DNA from: Byssovorax sp.
GTDB taxonomy: Bacteria; Myxococcota_A; Polyangia; Polyangiales; Polyangiaceae
Length of the DNA: 64,000 bases
Assembly: GCA_025362495.1 (NCBI GenBank)
Contig: JANYGI010000124.1
Location: forward strand, 1-64,000
Direction: 5' to 3'
Part shown: piece after piece, positions 34,562 through 42,341 of the stretch
How positions within the stretch are numbered: the stretch's first letter is position 1
Layout of the letters: every line of letters starts with the position of its first letter
Translations under genes and position numbers: made by a program
The notes under the pieces: model-generated
Seen by the model: the letters and a program-made list of their open reading frames with translations, nothing else
Database searches by the model: none
Told to the model about the DNA's origin: nothing

Positions 34562-35209
34562 GTGAGCGAGCGCGGAGGCGCCGACCTCCTGGGCGACGTG
34601 CCCGCTCTTCTCTGCGCGGACCGCGTCGTCATGGCGCTTCTTCTCGCTGACCAGCTTCCTGGTCTCGTCGACCAGGACCCCGAAGATGCCTGGATCGATG
34701 CCCCGCGCGGCACGGCGGGTGGGCGCGCCGAGAAGATCGCGGCGGCGATCGACGACTGGTGGGGAGCCTGCACGCTGTTCGTCATCCACTCCGACGGCGC
34801 CGGGGATCCCGCGGAAGCCAGGAAGAACTGCATCGAGCCGGGAGTCGAGGCCGCGCGCAAGCGGCGCGCGGAGCTGTCGTTCCCGATCGCTGCGCGCATC
34901 CCGGTGCGCGAGATCGAAGCGTGGATGCTGGCCGATCCCGAGGCCTTCAGGACGATCCTCGGCGAAAGCGCAGCGCCCGCACGCCCCGCGGATCCCGAGC
35001 GTGAGATCGACCCCAAGGCCACCTTGCGGCGCATCCTCAAGGAGGGTGGGGTGAGGCGCCCGCCCGAGCGGCTCCACGCGTTCTTCGGCGAGCGTGTTCG
35101 CTTCGATGCGCTCCGATCGCTCCCCGCCTTCCAGGAGTTCGAGCGCGAGCTCATCGCCGCGCTGCGCGGTCTCGCGACCGCGCCGCCGGATGGTCCAGCG
35201 ATGGCCTGA
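34562..35209 (+). CDS. DUF4276-like (RloG-related) protein
   Basis: The 215-residue product ends with features of the DUF4276 family: the strand TLFVIHSDGAGDPAEARKN followed by IAARIPVREIEAWMLADPEAF and DPKATLRRIL. DUF4276/RloG proteins often accompany restriction, toxin or ATPase genes; their activity is unknown. The GTG start has a perfect AGGAGG seven to nine bases upstream. Still, codons 15-45 are unusually rich in T-ending triplets, and the opposite strand looks coding there. The N-terminal 45 residues may thus be wrong. The confident part is from about 34690. Neighbours (an orphan small ORF and an XRE regulator) give it an accessory-gene setting. Confidence 0.65.
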   Translation: MSERGGADLLGDVPALLCADRVVMALLLADQLPGLVDQDPEDAWIDAPRGTAGGRAEKIAAAIDDWWGACTLFVIHSDGAGDPAEARKNCIEPGVEAARKRRAELSFPIAARIPVREIEAWMLADPEAFRTILGESAAPARPADPEREIDPKATLRRILKEGGVRRPPERLHAFFGERVRFDALRSLPAFQEFERELIAALRGLATAPPDGPAMA

Positions 35210-35212
35210 TCA

Positions 35213-35472
35213 GTCTCCGAGCGCGCGCGCCCCCGGTCCGCCGCCGCCAGCATCTGCTCGATCGCGCGCTGAGCGTCGAGGATCGCGCGCCGCGCCGTCG
35301 CTCGACCCAGCGCGCGCTGCCCGGGCGGTCGCGTCGCGTCGTCGCCGGCCGCCGTCACCTCGTCGATCTGCGTGCGCAGCTCGGCGAGCCACGCGCGCAC
35401 GGCCTCGCTGTCGCGGAAATCGAGCGGATCGGGGCCTTTGCCGCCCGCGGCGGCTTCGTGTACGTCGGTCAT
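35213..35472 (-). pseudogene. small helical protein gene lacking a nearby stop
   Basis: A frame starting at ATG 35472, with GAGG seven bases upstream, encodes about 85 plausible residues (RDSEAVRAWLAELRTQIDEV, ARRAILDAQRAIEQMLAAAD). It then runs without a stop straight into the antisense of the DUF4276-like gene, until 34489. The downstream extension is Ser/Arg-rich and has the character of a shadow frame. A one-base shift near the C-run at 35230-35236 would give a stop at 35210-35212. So this is either a frameshifted or truncated gene, or one whose natural end was lost when the neighbour arrived. Function unknown. Confidence 0.45.
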
Positions 35473-35504
35473 GTCGCAACCTCACTCCCTTGGGGTTTCG
35501 GCGC

Positions 35505-35537
35505 GCCGCCCGGGGGAGGTTCAGTCCCCCGGGCGGC
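35505..35537. repeat. perfect 12-base-pair hairpin in divergent promoter region
   Basis: GCCGCCCGGGGG (35505-35516) pairs perfectly with CCCCCGGGCGGC (35526-35537) around the nine-base loop AGGTTCAGT. It sits between the small minus-strand ORF and the XRE gene. A second, shorter palindrome (TGCGCGC-GAT-GCGCGCA) follows near 35553-35569. Either could insulate the divergent units. Confidence 0.6.
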
Positions 35538-35589
35538 ACCTTCGGGGTCCTGCCTGCGCGCGATGCGCGCACCGCAGGGCCCGATGCGT

Positions 35590-35604
35590 GAACCTTATAT
35601 GTTC
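35590..35604. promoter_or_regulatory. candidate XRE operator
   Basis: GAACCTTATATGTTC is a 15-base imperfect dyad (GAAC...GTTC, five of seven pairs) in the only AT-rich patch of this intergenic region. It lies 26 bases before the XRE gene start. Autoregulators of this family often bind such short dyads over their own promoters. The TTATAT core could also serve as a -10 element. Confidence 0.4.
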
Positions 35605-35629
35605 CATTGTCCCGCTTGCAAGCAAGAAA

Positions 35630-35872
35630 ATGGCTGAGGATCGCGATCTCTTGCTCAGCCAGATCGGGCTGCGGGTCTTGCGGCGTCGCCAGGAGCTGGG
35701 GCTGACGCAGACCGAGCTCGCCGATCGAATCGGCATCGGTCGGCCGAACATCTACCGGATCGAGCACGGCAAGCAGAACGTCACCGTCGACACGCTCTGC
35801 AAGCTGGCGGAGGCGCTGGGGATCACGGCCGTCGAGCTGTTCTCGGGGATGGTGCCGCGCGCGCCGCGATGA
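35630..35872 (+). CDS. XRE-family transcriptional regulator
   Basis: The 80-residue protein consists almost entirely of an HTH_3/Cro-C1 domain (about residues 10-66): GLRVLRRRQELGLTQTELAD with recognition helix RPNIYRIEHGKQN, then TVDTLCKLAEALGI. It is the size of restriction-modification controller proteins and antitoxin-like repressors. The ATG is preferred over the longer open frame because it directly precedes the domain and follows an AT-rich promoter-like segment. A dyad 26 bases upstream is a candidate autoregulatory site. No restriction or toxin gene is evident next to it, though a DUF4276-like gene lies 420 bases upstream. Confidence 0.88.
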   Translation: MAEDRDLLLSQIGLRVLRRRQELGLTQTELADRIGIGRPNIYRIEHGKQNVTVDTLCKLAEALGITAVELFSGMVPRAPR

Positions 35873-36006
35873 CACGTCGTCACGAGGAAGACCACGCGGC
35901 GCCACCTTGTCCGAGATCGCGCGTCGCGGCGGCTCGATCGCGGGACGAAGCGCCGTCGATCACGCGATTCCGATGAAGGCACGTGCCTTGCTGAGGCCGC
36001 CCGTCA

Positions 36007-36570
36007 ATGAACCATTCACTCGCGCTCGCTCGAACCCTCGCCGCCATGACTGCCACTCTCGTGGTCGCCGGAGCGCTGCTCGGCTGTGCCGCCGGCGCGG
36101 CGACATGCCGGGAGAGCTCCGCGTCGGCGCCGCGATCCACCCTGGAAAACAAGGGCGAATCTCGCGCGCACGGGCCCAGGCTCGCCGCCTTTCGTCACGT
36201 GTTCCGGCTCGACTTCGTCGTCTCGACGACCGACGCGAGCAAGCCCGTCAGCAGCAGCACGTACACCCTCAACCTCGAAGAGGAGCGCGGCGGAGAGCTC
36301 CACCTCGGTAGCAACGTCGCGCTCTCGTCGAACGCGCGGCAGGACGTCGGCCTCAAGATCCATTGCGAGTACGAGATGGTCGGCGACGATCTGCTCCTGC
36401 ACAACTCGACCGAGATGAGCTCGTTCGACGATCCGCCCAGCGTCCACAAGATCGCCACCAGCGGGGACGCCGTGCTGGCGCCGGGCAAGCTCGCCCTGAT
36501 CGACAGCCTCGAGGATCCGACCAGCCACCGGCGCTACGAGGTGGCCGTCACCGCGACGAAGCTGCGCTGA
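36007..36570 (+). CDS. small lipoprotein
   Basis: The 187-residue protein has an N-terminal signal (MNHSLALARTLAAMTATLVV...) with a lipobox ending LLGC near residue 27. The mature part is predicted mostly beta (HVFRLDFVVSTTDASKPVSS, KLALIDSLEDPTSHRRYEVA) and fits no family I recognise. A tubular or immunoglobulin-like periplasmic fold is possible. It stands alone, convergent with the next lipoprotein gene 30 bases away. Confidence 0.75.
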   Translation: MNHSLALARTLAAMTATLVVAGALLGCAAGAATCRESSASAPRSTLENKGESRAHGPRLAAFRHVFRLDFVVSTTDASKPVSSSTYTLNLEEERGGELHLGSNVALSSNARQDVGLKIHCEYEMVGDDLLLHNSTEMSSFDDPPSVHKIATSGDAVLAPGKLALIDSLEDPTSHRRYEVAVTATKLR

Positions 36571-36600
36571 TTTCGAGGGGGATCGCGCCGCGCGCGCTCG

Positions 36601-37599
36601 TCACCGCGCGTACCACACGCGGTGCAGCACGACCGGCGCGAGAGCGGGCGTCGCGACGACGGCATCGACCATGGGGATCGCGCCGCCGAGCGAGAACGAC
36701 GCGGCGCCCGGCGCGGCGGTGAGCGACGCGCCGAGGCCGGCGCTGAGGGCGTCGCCGCTCATCACTGACAGGTTCTGCCCGGCCGCGCTCTCCGCGCTCA
36801 TGGTGAGGAACAGGCCCGTACCGGCGATGAAATCGGGCATCTCGCCGGTCCCTCCGGTCGTGGCGACGACGACCACCACGCCGCCGGTGCTCGTGAACTC
36901 ATCGAGCGATCCGGCCCAGCTCTCGCCGAGCTGGGCGAGCGCGCCCGCCGGCGCGGCGTCGAGATCGTGAACGAAGAGCACGTCGTACGCGTGCGACGAC
37001 AGCAGCGCCGGCACCATCGCGCCGGAGGGCGCGACGACGGTCTGCACCTGGCGCCCGCGGGCCACGGCCTCGTCGGCGATCAGGTCGACGGTGTTGGTCA
37101 CCGTGGTGGCGTTCCACTGCGCGAGCTCGCGGTAATCGAGGATGCGCACGGGGCTGTGCTTCGAGGCGAAGACGGCGTTGCCGAGCAGCATCGCCATCGG
37201 ATCGCCCGGCGCGACCGCCTCGAAGCTCATCCCGATGAGGACGGCCTGGCCGGTGACCACGGGGCCCGGAGGCTCGCAGATCCCGGCCACGCAGGTGGTC
37301 CCCGCCGCGCACGCCGTGGCGCAGTCGCCGCAGTGATCCGCCGACGTCGCGAGATCGACGCAGGCCGCGTCGCACGAGGCGAGGCCGTCCGGACACGCCG
37401 AGCCGCCCGAGCCCGAGCTCGACGAAGCGCTCGCGGAGACGCTCGCGCTCGAGGCGCTGCTGCCGGTCGTCGACGGGTCGTGGGCGGGCACGCACGCGCC
37501 GGCGTTCGCCTCGTAGCCGGGCGCGCATTCGCCGCCGACAAGCGGCGTACCGCAGGCGCCGAGCCCGAGCACCGCGAGGATCATCGCTCTGATTTTCAT
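36601..37599 (-). CDS. Cys-rich lipoprotein
   Basis: The 332-residue protein begins with a short lipoprotein signal (MKIRAMILAVLGLGAC). A Ser-rich linker and a Cys-rich module follow (CPDGLASCDAACVDLATSAD, then CGDCATACAAGTTCVAGIC), of the type often seen in myxobacterial lipoproteins. The C-terminal 210 residues look like a globular Rossmann or flavodoxin-like domain (YDVLFVHDLDAAPAG, GGVVVVVATTGGTG). No catalytic motif is recognised. Its ATG overlaps the stop of the OmpA-family gene by four bases, so both are probably made together at the outer membrane. Confidence 0.8.
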   Translation of the reverse strand: MKIRAMILAVLGLGACGTPLVGGECAPGYEANAGACVPAHDPSTTGSSASSASVSASASSSSGSGGSACPDGLASCDAACVDLATSADHCGDCATACAAGTTCVAGICEPPGPVVTGQAVLIGMSFEAVAPGDPMAMLLGNAVFASKHSPVRILDYRELAQWNATTVTNTVDLIADEAVARGRQVQTVVAPSGAMVPALLSSHAYDVLFVHDLDAAPAGALAQLGESWAGSLDEFTSTGGVVVVVATTGGTGEMPDFIAGTGLFLTMSAESAAGQNLSVMSGDALSAGLGASLTAAPGAASFSLGGAIPMVDAVVATPALAPVVLHRVWYAR

Positions 37600-38819
37600 G
37601 GCGTTCTCGCCTCCTCTTCCGGCGTCAGCGGCGCGACCACGCGCCGCCTCACCACCTCGAATTCGACCCGCCGGTTCTCGCGCTGCGCGCCTTCGGAGCG
37701 CTCGTGCCGGAGGGGCTGGCTCATCCCGAAGGCCACTACCTCGAGCACCTCGGCGCTGATGCCGTCGTGCACCAGCTCGGCCCACACGGCCTCGGCGCGG
37801 CGCTGCGAGAGCCGCGCGTTGAAGCGATCATCGCCCGACTCGTCGGCGTGCCCTGCGATCCGCACCCGCACGTACTCGGGGTGATCGTGGAGAAGCTTCG
37901 CGACCTCGGCGACGATCTCCACGTCGCCCGGCGCGACGCTGGCGCGGTACACGGCGAAGTGAACGCGCTGCTCGAGCTCGACGCGATCCTCGATCACCAG
38001 CGCCTTCGTGGGGACCACCGGGGCCTGATCGGGGCAGCCGTCCGCGTCCTCGAAGCCGTTGACGCTCTCGGCGTCGTCGGGGCACCGATCGACGTCGTCG
38101 GGGATCCCATCCTTGTCGTTGTCGAGATCGGGGCAGCCATCGCTGTCCTGAAATCCGTCGACGTCCTCGGGATCGTCGGGGCAACGATCGAGGTCGTCGC
38201 GGATGCCGTCGTGGTCGCGATCGCCGACGAGCGCGGGCGGAGGCGAAGGCGGGCGGCGCTGAAACGCGCCGTGCACGCCGAGCATCAAGAGGCGCGCGTC
38301 GTCGGGCCGCACGCCGCCGCGCACGTTGACGAGCTGGAGCAGCCCCGCGAACGGGCCGAGCGCCACCGCGCCGACGCGGACGTCGAGGCCGACGCGGAGA
38401 TCGACGGCGGGCGCCGCGACGCCGCCGGTGTCGGCGATGCCCGCGCCGCCGGCGATCCAGAGCGGACCGTTGCGCTCGGCGTTCGCGAAGGGGCGCACGC
38501 GGAGCCCGGGCACGGCGAACACGGCCGAGCCCGCGGTGGCAGGCATGTACGCGGGATCCTGATGCGCGGCGCCGCGCAGGCTCACGAAGCCGAGCGGCAG
38601 CTCGACGCCGAGCTTCGGGTGCAGCCGGAGCTCGGCCGCGACCAGGGCCGAGCCTCCCCAGCCGAAGGGGCTCGTACGGTCGCCGATCGCGCCGGCCGCC
38701 GCGCCCTCGGCGTGGAGCGCAAAGCTCTTCTCGGCAGCGGCCGGCGCGCTCGCCAGCCAGAGTGGCAACGCCAGCAGCGAAAGGCCTCGGGCGCCCCAGC
38801 GGGAAGATCTCGTTCGCAC
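37596..38819 (-). CDS. OmpA-family protein with thrombospondin type 3 repeats
   Basis: The 407-residue protein has a Sec signal peptide (cleavage after APAAA, near residue 29) and a region of about 170 residues likely to form a beta barrel. Calcium-binding thrombospondin type 3 repeats follow (DRDHDGIRDDLDRCPDDPED, DNDKDGIPDDVDRCPDDAES). The C-terminal OmpA/MotB peptidoglycan-binding domain (VRIAGHADESGDDRFNARLS...RRAEAV) has the conserved Asp and Arg. It should tie the outer membrane to peptidoglycan. It is the first gene of a two-gene unit with the Cys-rich lipoprotein. Confidence 0.9.
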   Translation of the reverse strand: MRTRSSRWGARGLSLLALPLWLASAPAAAEKSFALHAEGAAAGAIGDRTSPFGWGGSALVAAELRLHPKLGVELPLGFVSLRGAAHQDPAYMPATAGSAVFAVPGLRVRPFANAERNGPLWIAGGAGIADTGGVAAPAVDLRVGLDVRVGAVALGPFAGLLQLVNVRGGVRPDDARLLMLGVHGAFQRRPPSPPPALVGDRDHDGIRDDLDRCPDDPEDVDGFQDSDGCPDLDNDKDGIPDDVDRCPDDAESVNGFEDADGCPDQAPVVPTKALVIEDRVELEQRVHFAVYRASVAPGDVEIVAEVAKLLHDHPEYVRVRIAGHADESGDDRFNARLSQRRAEAVWAELVHDGISAEVLEVVAFGMSQPLRHERSEGAQRENRRVEFEVVRRRVVAPLTPEEEARTP

Positions 38820-38997
38820 CTTACCCAGGACGGCGTCCCGGGCGCGCGCTTGAGGTGTTTACGCGGCGCTCACCGCTTGCCTTTGAACGAGGCCACGACG
38901 AATCCACCGCCGTCGCCCACGCTGCGGCCCGTCGTCAGCGTCGGGGTCTGCTCGCGGTCGTCGCGGCGAGCCGAGGAGATGACGCAGGCGAAACCCT

Positions 38998-39918
38998 TCA
39001 AATACCGGCGTCATCGCGGGTCCCCGTCACGAGGGCCCACGACATGGTGACCGTGGAGCGAGCGAGGCCCCAGCGGCGCGCGTGATCGACGGCGATGAGC
39101 CCGCCGCTCGTCCCGATCTTGGCGGCGAGGCGCGCCAGTACCAGCGTCGCTGCGGCCTCGGCGCTCTCGCCTCGGCCCATCGCGGCGGCGGCGGTGTGCG
39201 CGGCGGCGACGCGGATCATCCCCTCGCCGTGGCCCGTGGTGGAGACGGCGCCGGCCTCGTCGTCGGCGTAGGTGCCCGCGCCGATCAGCGGTGAATCGCC
39301 GACTCTTCCCGCGCTTTTGTTGATCAGGCCGCCGGTGCTCGTGGCGGCGGCGACGCCGCCCGACGCGTCGATCGCCACGGCGCCGACGGTGCCGCCGGCC
39401 CACCCGCTCGCGCCCTCGGTGCCGCGCGCCGCCTCGAACGCCGCGCGCGCCGCGGGCGTGATCAGCGCCTCGTCGCCGACGGGCACGAAGCCCTTCGCCC
39501 GCGCGAACGCCCGCGCCCCGTGGGCCGCGTAGAGCACGTGACGGCCGTCCTCGAGCGCGGCGCGCGCGATGGAAATCGGCTGCGAAAACCCATCGATCGC
39601 GCACACGGCGCCCGCGCGCAGGCGCGTGCCTTCCATGATCGAGGCGTCGTGCTCGACGCGCCCCTCGGCGTTGAGGCAGGCGCCCGTACCGGCGTTGAAG
39701 AGGGGATCCTCCTCGAGCGCGCGCACGGCGTGCTCGACCGCGAGCAGCGCGCTGCCGCCGGATCGCAGCGCCGCGGCGCCGACGGCCGCAGCGCGCCGGC
39801 AGCCCTCGGTGTGCGCGGCGCGGCGCGCCTCGGGTACCGCGCCGGCCCCGCCGTGGACGAGGATGGCGAAGCCGTCGATGGGCCCGCCGAGCGAGACGAT
39901 GGAGACGCTGGTGTTCAT
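38998..39918 (-). CDS. isoaspartyl peptidase/L-asparaginase (Ntn hydrolase)
   Basis: The 306-residue protein is a plant-type asparaginase. It opens with AILVHGGAGAVPEARR, has the LFNAGTGACLN loop, and the autoprocessing and catalytic Thr 177 in AGGTVGAVAID, followed by TSTGGLINKSAGRVGDSPLIGAGTYAD. Self-cleavage before Thr 177 gives alpha and beta chains. It hydrolyses isoaspartyl dipeptides or asparagine. No signal peptide is seen, so it is cytosolic and may serve protein repair or peptide turnover. Its ATG overlaps the stop of the upstream membrane-protein gene (ATGA). Confidence 0.92.
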   Translation of the reverse strand: MNTSVSIVSLGGPIDGFAILVHGGAGAVPEARRAAHTEGCRRAAAVGAAALRSGGSALLAVEHAVRALEEDPLFNAGTGACLNAEGRVEHDASIMEGTRLRAGAVCAIDGFSQPISIARAALEDGRHVLYAAHGARAFARAKGFVPVGDEALITPAARAAFEAARGTEGASGWAGGTVGAVAIDASGGVAAATSTGGLINKSAGRVGDSPLIGAGTYADDEAGAVSTTGHGEGMIRVAAAHTAAAAMGRGESAEAAATLVLARLAAKIGTSGGLIAVDHARRWGLARSTVTMSWALVTGTRDDAGI

Positions 39919-40646
39919 CGGCGGCGCGCACGGTAGCGCGCCGCCGCCCCGTCGAGGAAGAGCATCAGCGGCGCGCCGAGCAACGCCGCCGCGGGGAGCT
40001 GCCCCGCCGCCACCGCCTGGAACGCGACGATCGCCAGCAGCAGCGCCGCGACGCCGATGGCGACGCGCCCCGCCGCAGCCCCGTGCACGCCCCACGTCGC
40101 GGCCGCCGCAGCCCACAGCGGCACTCCCGCGGCGGCGATCGCCAGCGCGATCACCGTGAACGCCGTGGCGCCCCGGGGCAGCGCCGGGGCCTCGCGCGGC
40201 GGCACCGCCACGCGCGACACAGCGCCCCCCGGATCGAGGCGCAGGCCCTGCCTCAGCTCGGTCATCCCGCCCTCGCTCGCGATCCATACGTGAGCCGCCG
40301 CGGGCCGCGGAAAGAGCCCGCCGAGATCCGCCACGCCCGATGCCGCGAGGGCGGGTCCGAGCGCCGCGAGGAGCACGCCGCCGACGATCGCGCCGCGCGC
40401 CGCGCGCACCGGATCGGCTCCAATCGCCGCGAGCGCGCGCAGCTCGCCGCGCCCCGCCGCGATCCGGATCGCCGCGAGCGCGCCCACCGCGCCGGCGATC
40501 GGACCGAGCGCCGCCGCCATCCCGAGCCGCCGCGCGAGCCCCGCGCCCTCGTCGGTCGCCGCGATGATCAGCAGCGTGAACAGCGCGGTGATCCCCGCGA
40601 TCGCCGCCGCGCGCGCCGCGAGCTTCCGATCCCACGCCGAGGTCAC
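39915..40646 (-). CDS. integral membrane protein, LptF/LptG-like
   Basis: The 243-residue protein has about six hydrophobic helices. The layout of helix, cytoplasmic loop with RGELRALAAIGADPVRAARG, helix pair, short periplasmic stretch and three C-terminal helices recalls the membrane core of LptF/LptG (YjgP/YjgQ) lipopolysaccharide-export permeases. The large periplasmic jellyroll is reduced to about 60 residues. It may be a degenerate or specialised relative; the link is tentative. It lies seven bases after a lipoprotein gene and overlaps the asparaginase gene. Confidence 0.65.
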   Translation of the reverse strand: MTSAWDRKLAARAAAIAGITALFTLLIIAATDEGAGLARRLGMAAALGPIAGAVGALAAIRIAAGRGELRALAAIGADPVRAARGAIVGGVLLAALGPALAASGVADLGGLFPRPAAAHVWIASEGGMTELRQGLRLDPGGAVSRVAVPPREAPALPRGATAFTVIALAIAAAGVPLWAAAAATWGVHGAAAGRVAIGVAALLLAIVAFQAVAAGQLPAAALLGAPLMLFLDGAAARYRARRR

Positions 40647-40653
40647 CCGGGCC

Positions 40654-41208
40654 TCAGGGCGTCGGCGCCGCGGTCCGCGTCCCGGCGAGCGAATAGAGGA
40701 TCCCGCACGGCAGTTTGGCCAGCACCGCGGTGCTCCCGCTGACGAGATCCTCGCACGACGATCCCTGGGTCGGCGCGAAGTCGAACTCCAGCTTCCCGTC
40801 GAACGACGCCACGTCGGTGCCGGTCCCGGCGAGCTTGCCGTTCGCCTGATCCGCGCGCCGGATCGAGCACGCCGGGAGCCCGTGGCTGTCCGCCGTGCGC
40901 ATTTTCATCAGCACGCCGGTCGAGAAATGAAACGTCTCGTCGTCGGCGTCGATCGTCCCGTCGATCTGCTCGGCCCCGTTGTTCCAGAAGATCTCCGCGC
41001 CCCCGCGCGCGAGCTTCACGTCGAACTCCCACGTCGCCGCGTTCCCGAGCGCCCCATCCCCGCAGGTGTTCGCGCCGCGGGTCGCCGCCACGTGGTAGGT
41101 GCCGAGCGCGTCGCCGGGCTGATGCGCGTCCTTCGTCCCGAAAATGTCGCCGCACCCCGCGACCCACGGACCGACGAAGAGCACCAGCGCGAGCGACGAT
41201 CGATCCAT
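40654..41208 (-). CDS. lipoprotein of unknown function
   Basis: The 184-residue protein has a lipoprotein signal (MDRSSLALVLFVGPWVAGC, lipobox VAGC). A beta-rich mature part follows with five further Cys (NTCGDG, PACSIR, SSCEDL, LPCGIL). No family is recognised. The start is the ATG that gives a complete signal; the longer open frame to 41535 is not protein-like. It is the first gene of a three-gene unit with the LptF-like membrane protein and the isoaspartyl peptidase. Confidence 0.78.
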   Translation of the reverse strand: MDRSSLALVLFVGPWVAGCGDIFGTKDAHQPGDALGTYHVAATRGANTCGDGALGNAATWEFDVKLARGGAEIFWNNGAEQIDGTIDADDETFHFSTGVLMKMRTADSHGLPACSIRRADQANGKLAGTGTDVASFDGKLEFDFAPTQGSSCEDLVSGSTAVLAKLPCGILYSLAGTRTAAPTP

Positions 41209-41966
41209 CGTCCGCGCGTACCAGCCCGCGAAACGAAGGGCCAACAACGCGGGCTTTCGGACCCCGGATGATCGGGCGCAGGCACGGCCGTGATCGCCCG
41301 CCCTCGTTCCACGATCTCCATCTCGAACGGCCCCGCGAGCCGCGCTTCCTCGGTCGAACGAGCCGCGCGTACCGCTCCAGCACACAAAGGCGCGCGCAGC
41401 GCGCGCAGCGCGCCGGGTTTGGGGCCGCTCGCGGCCCCAACGAAAAACGGGTCGGGAGCGTTTCCGCACCCGACCCGCCCTGGGCCTCTTACTACCGGAG
41501 GCCACTGACCGTGCTGCACCGGTTGAGAAGCGCATCCTCGCGCGTCCGGTCCCGGGAGCGGGCGCCGCGCAGCCTCGTGAGCCGCATCAGGCGCCTTCGA
41601 GTATGGTCAGCTGTTCCCAGCCTCCGGTTTAGAGCCACTGGTACTTTGCATGGTTTCCATCCCTCCTCCGGCGTACCGGCACTCAGGTCCGCGTTGGTGC
41701 TTCCAACCGGCGCAGGTCGAGTGTTCGATTAGTGGTCGAGGCGCAGCGGGCCGCAGCGACCTGATTTGCCCGGGCACCGGGGTGACCCCGGAAGGACCAA
41801 TCCTGGAGCAAGCTCCATCCCGAGGCATTGGACGACGATATCATCGCTCGGGACAACGGCAAGCCTCTCGTGCGGACAGAGTGCGTCGATCGCTCGAGGT
41901 CCACCCCACAAGAGCTCGCCCGGTGTCGCGCCCACGGGAAGCGGTGATCATGGTAGCCTCTCCTGC
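41209..41966. other. long intergenic region with repeats
   Basis: No gene is supported in these 758 bases. A 9-base unit GCGCGCAGC is directly repeated from 41392. The hairpin TTGGGGCCGC-TC-GCGGCCCCAA lies at 41419-41440. CCGGGG-TGA-CCCCGG forms a small hairpin at 41777-41791. From 41500 to 41960 the base composition is lower in GC and codon structure disappears, suggesting non-coding or recently acquired DNA upstream of the HNH unit. Confidence 0.55.
41419..41440. repeat. GGGGCCGC-type hairpin
   Basis: A perfect 10-base-pair stem (TTGGGGCCGC / GCGGCCCCAA) with a two-base loop. It has the same core as the tandem hairpins at 16301-16344, so this is a dispersed palindromic family. It lies 210 bases upstream of the minus-strand lipoprotein gene. 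Confidence 0.6.
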
Positions 41967-42341
41967 GTGAACCCCGCGCCTCGCCCCCGGAACGTGGAGC
42001 ATATCCTCGCCGCTGCTCGTCGCTTGCCGCGCACGGCTCAGGCCGAGCTCGCGGAGCTGCTGCTGCGTGACACCGTCGAGGTGGTCGGGCAGCCCGCGCT
42101 CGAGACGCTGCGGGGGCTGAGCACGGCCGATCTGATGGCGCTCGCTGATGGCGCCGTTGCTCCTGGCCGGCAACGCCGGATGAAGGCTCTCCTGCGAAAG
42201 AACGAGCAGGGCAAGGCCAGCCAAGCGGAGCAGCGAGAGCTCGACGCTCTGCTCGAAGAAGCGGACCGCATCGCGCTGTTGAAGGCCAGGGCCGCCTACA
42301 CGCTGGCGCACCTGCGCGGACCTCGCACAGCGGCGGCGTGA
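41967..42341 (+). CDS. small partner protein of HNH nuclease
   Basis: The 124-residue protein is helical and charged (VEHILAAARRLPRTAQAELA, MKALLRKNEQGKASQAEQRE). It has no recognised domain, though the first part resembles short DNA-associated antitoxin-like helices. The GTG start is inferred. Its stop overlaps the GTG of the HNH endonuclease gene by four bases, so the two are translated together. That tight pairing suggests an accessory or controlling role for the nuclease; I have no family evidence for it. Confidence 0.72.
   Translation: MNPAPRPRNVEHILAAARRLPRTAQAELAELLLRDTVEVVGQPALETLRGLSTADLMALADGAVAPGRQRRMKALLRKNEQGKASQAEQRELDALLEEADRIALLKARAAYTLAHLRGPRTAAA

Noticed and set aside
34489-35472. 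Full 327-codon reading of the small minus-strand ORF
   Set aside because: Beyond about residue 90 it is a Ser/Arg-rich shadow of the DUF4276-like gene, which has the convincing codon use.
41650-41970. Possible tRNA or integrase remnant suggested by a GTTCGATTAG-like segment
   Set aside because: No cloverleaf could be drawn around it, and neither strand shows integrase motifs.
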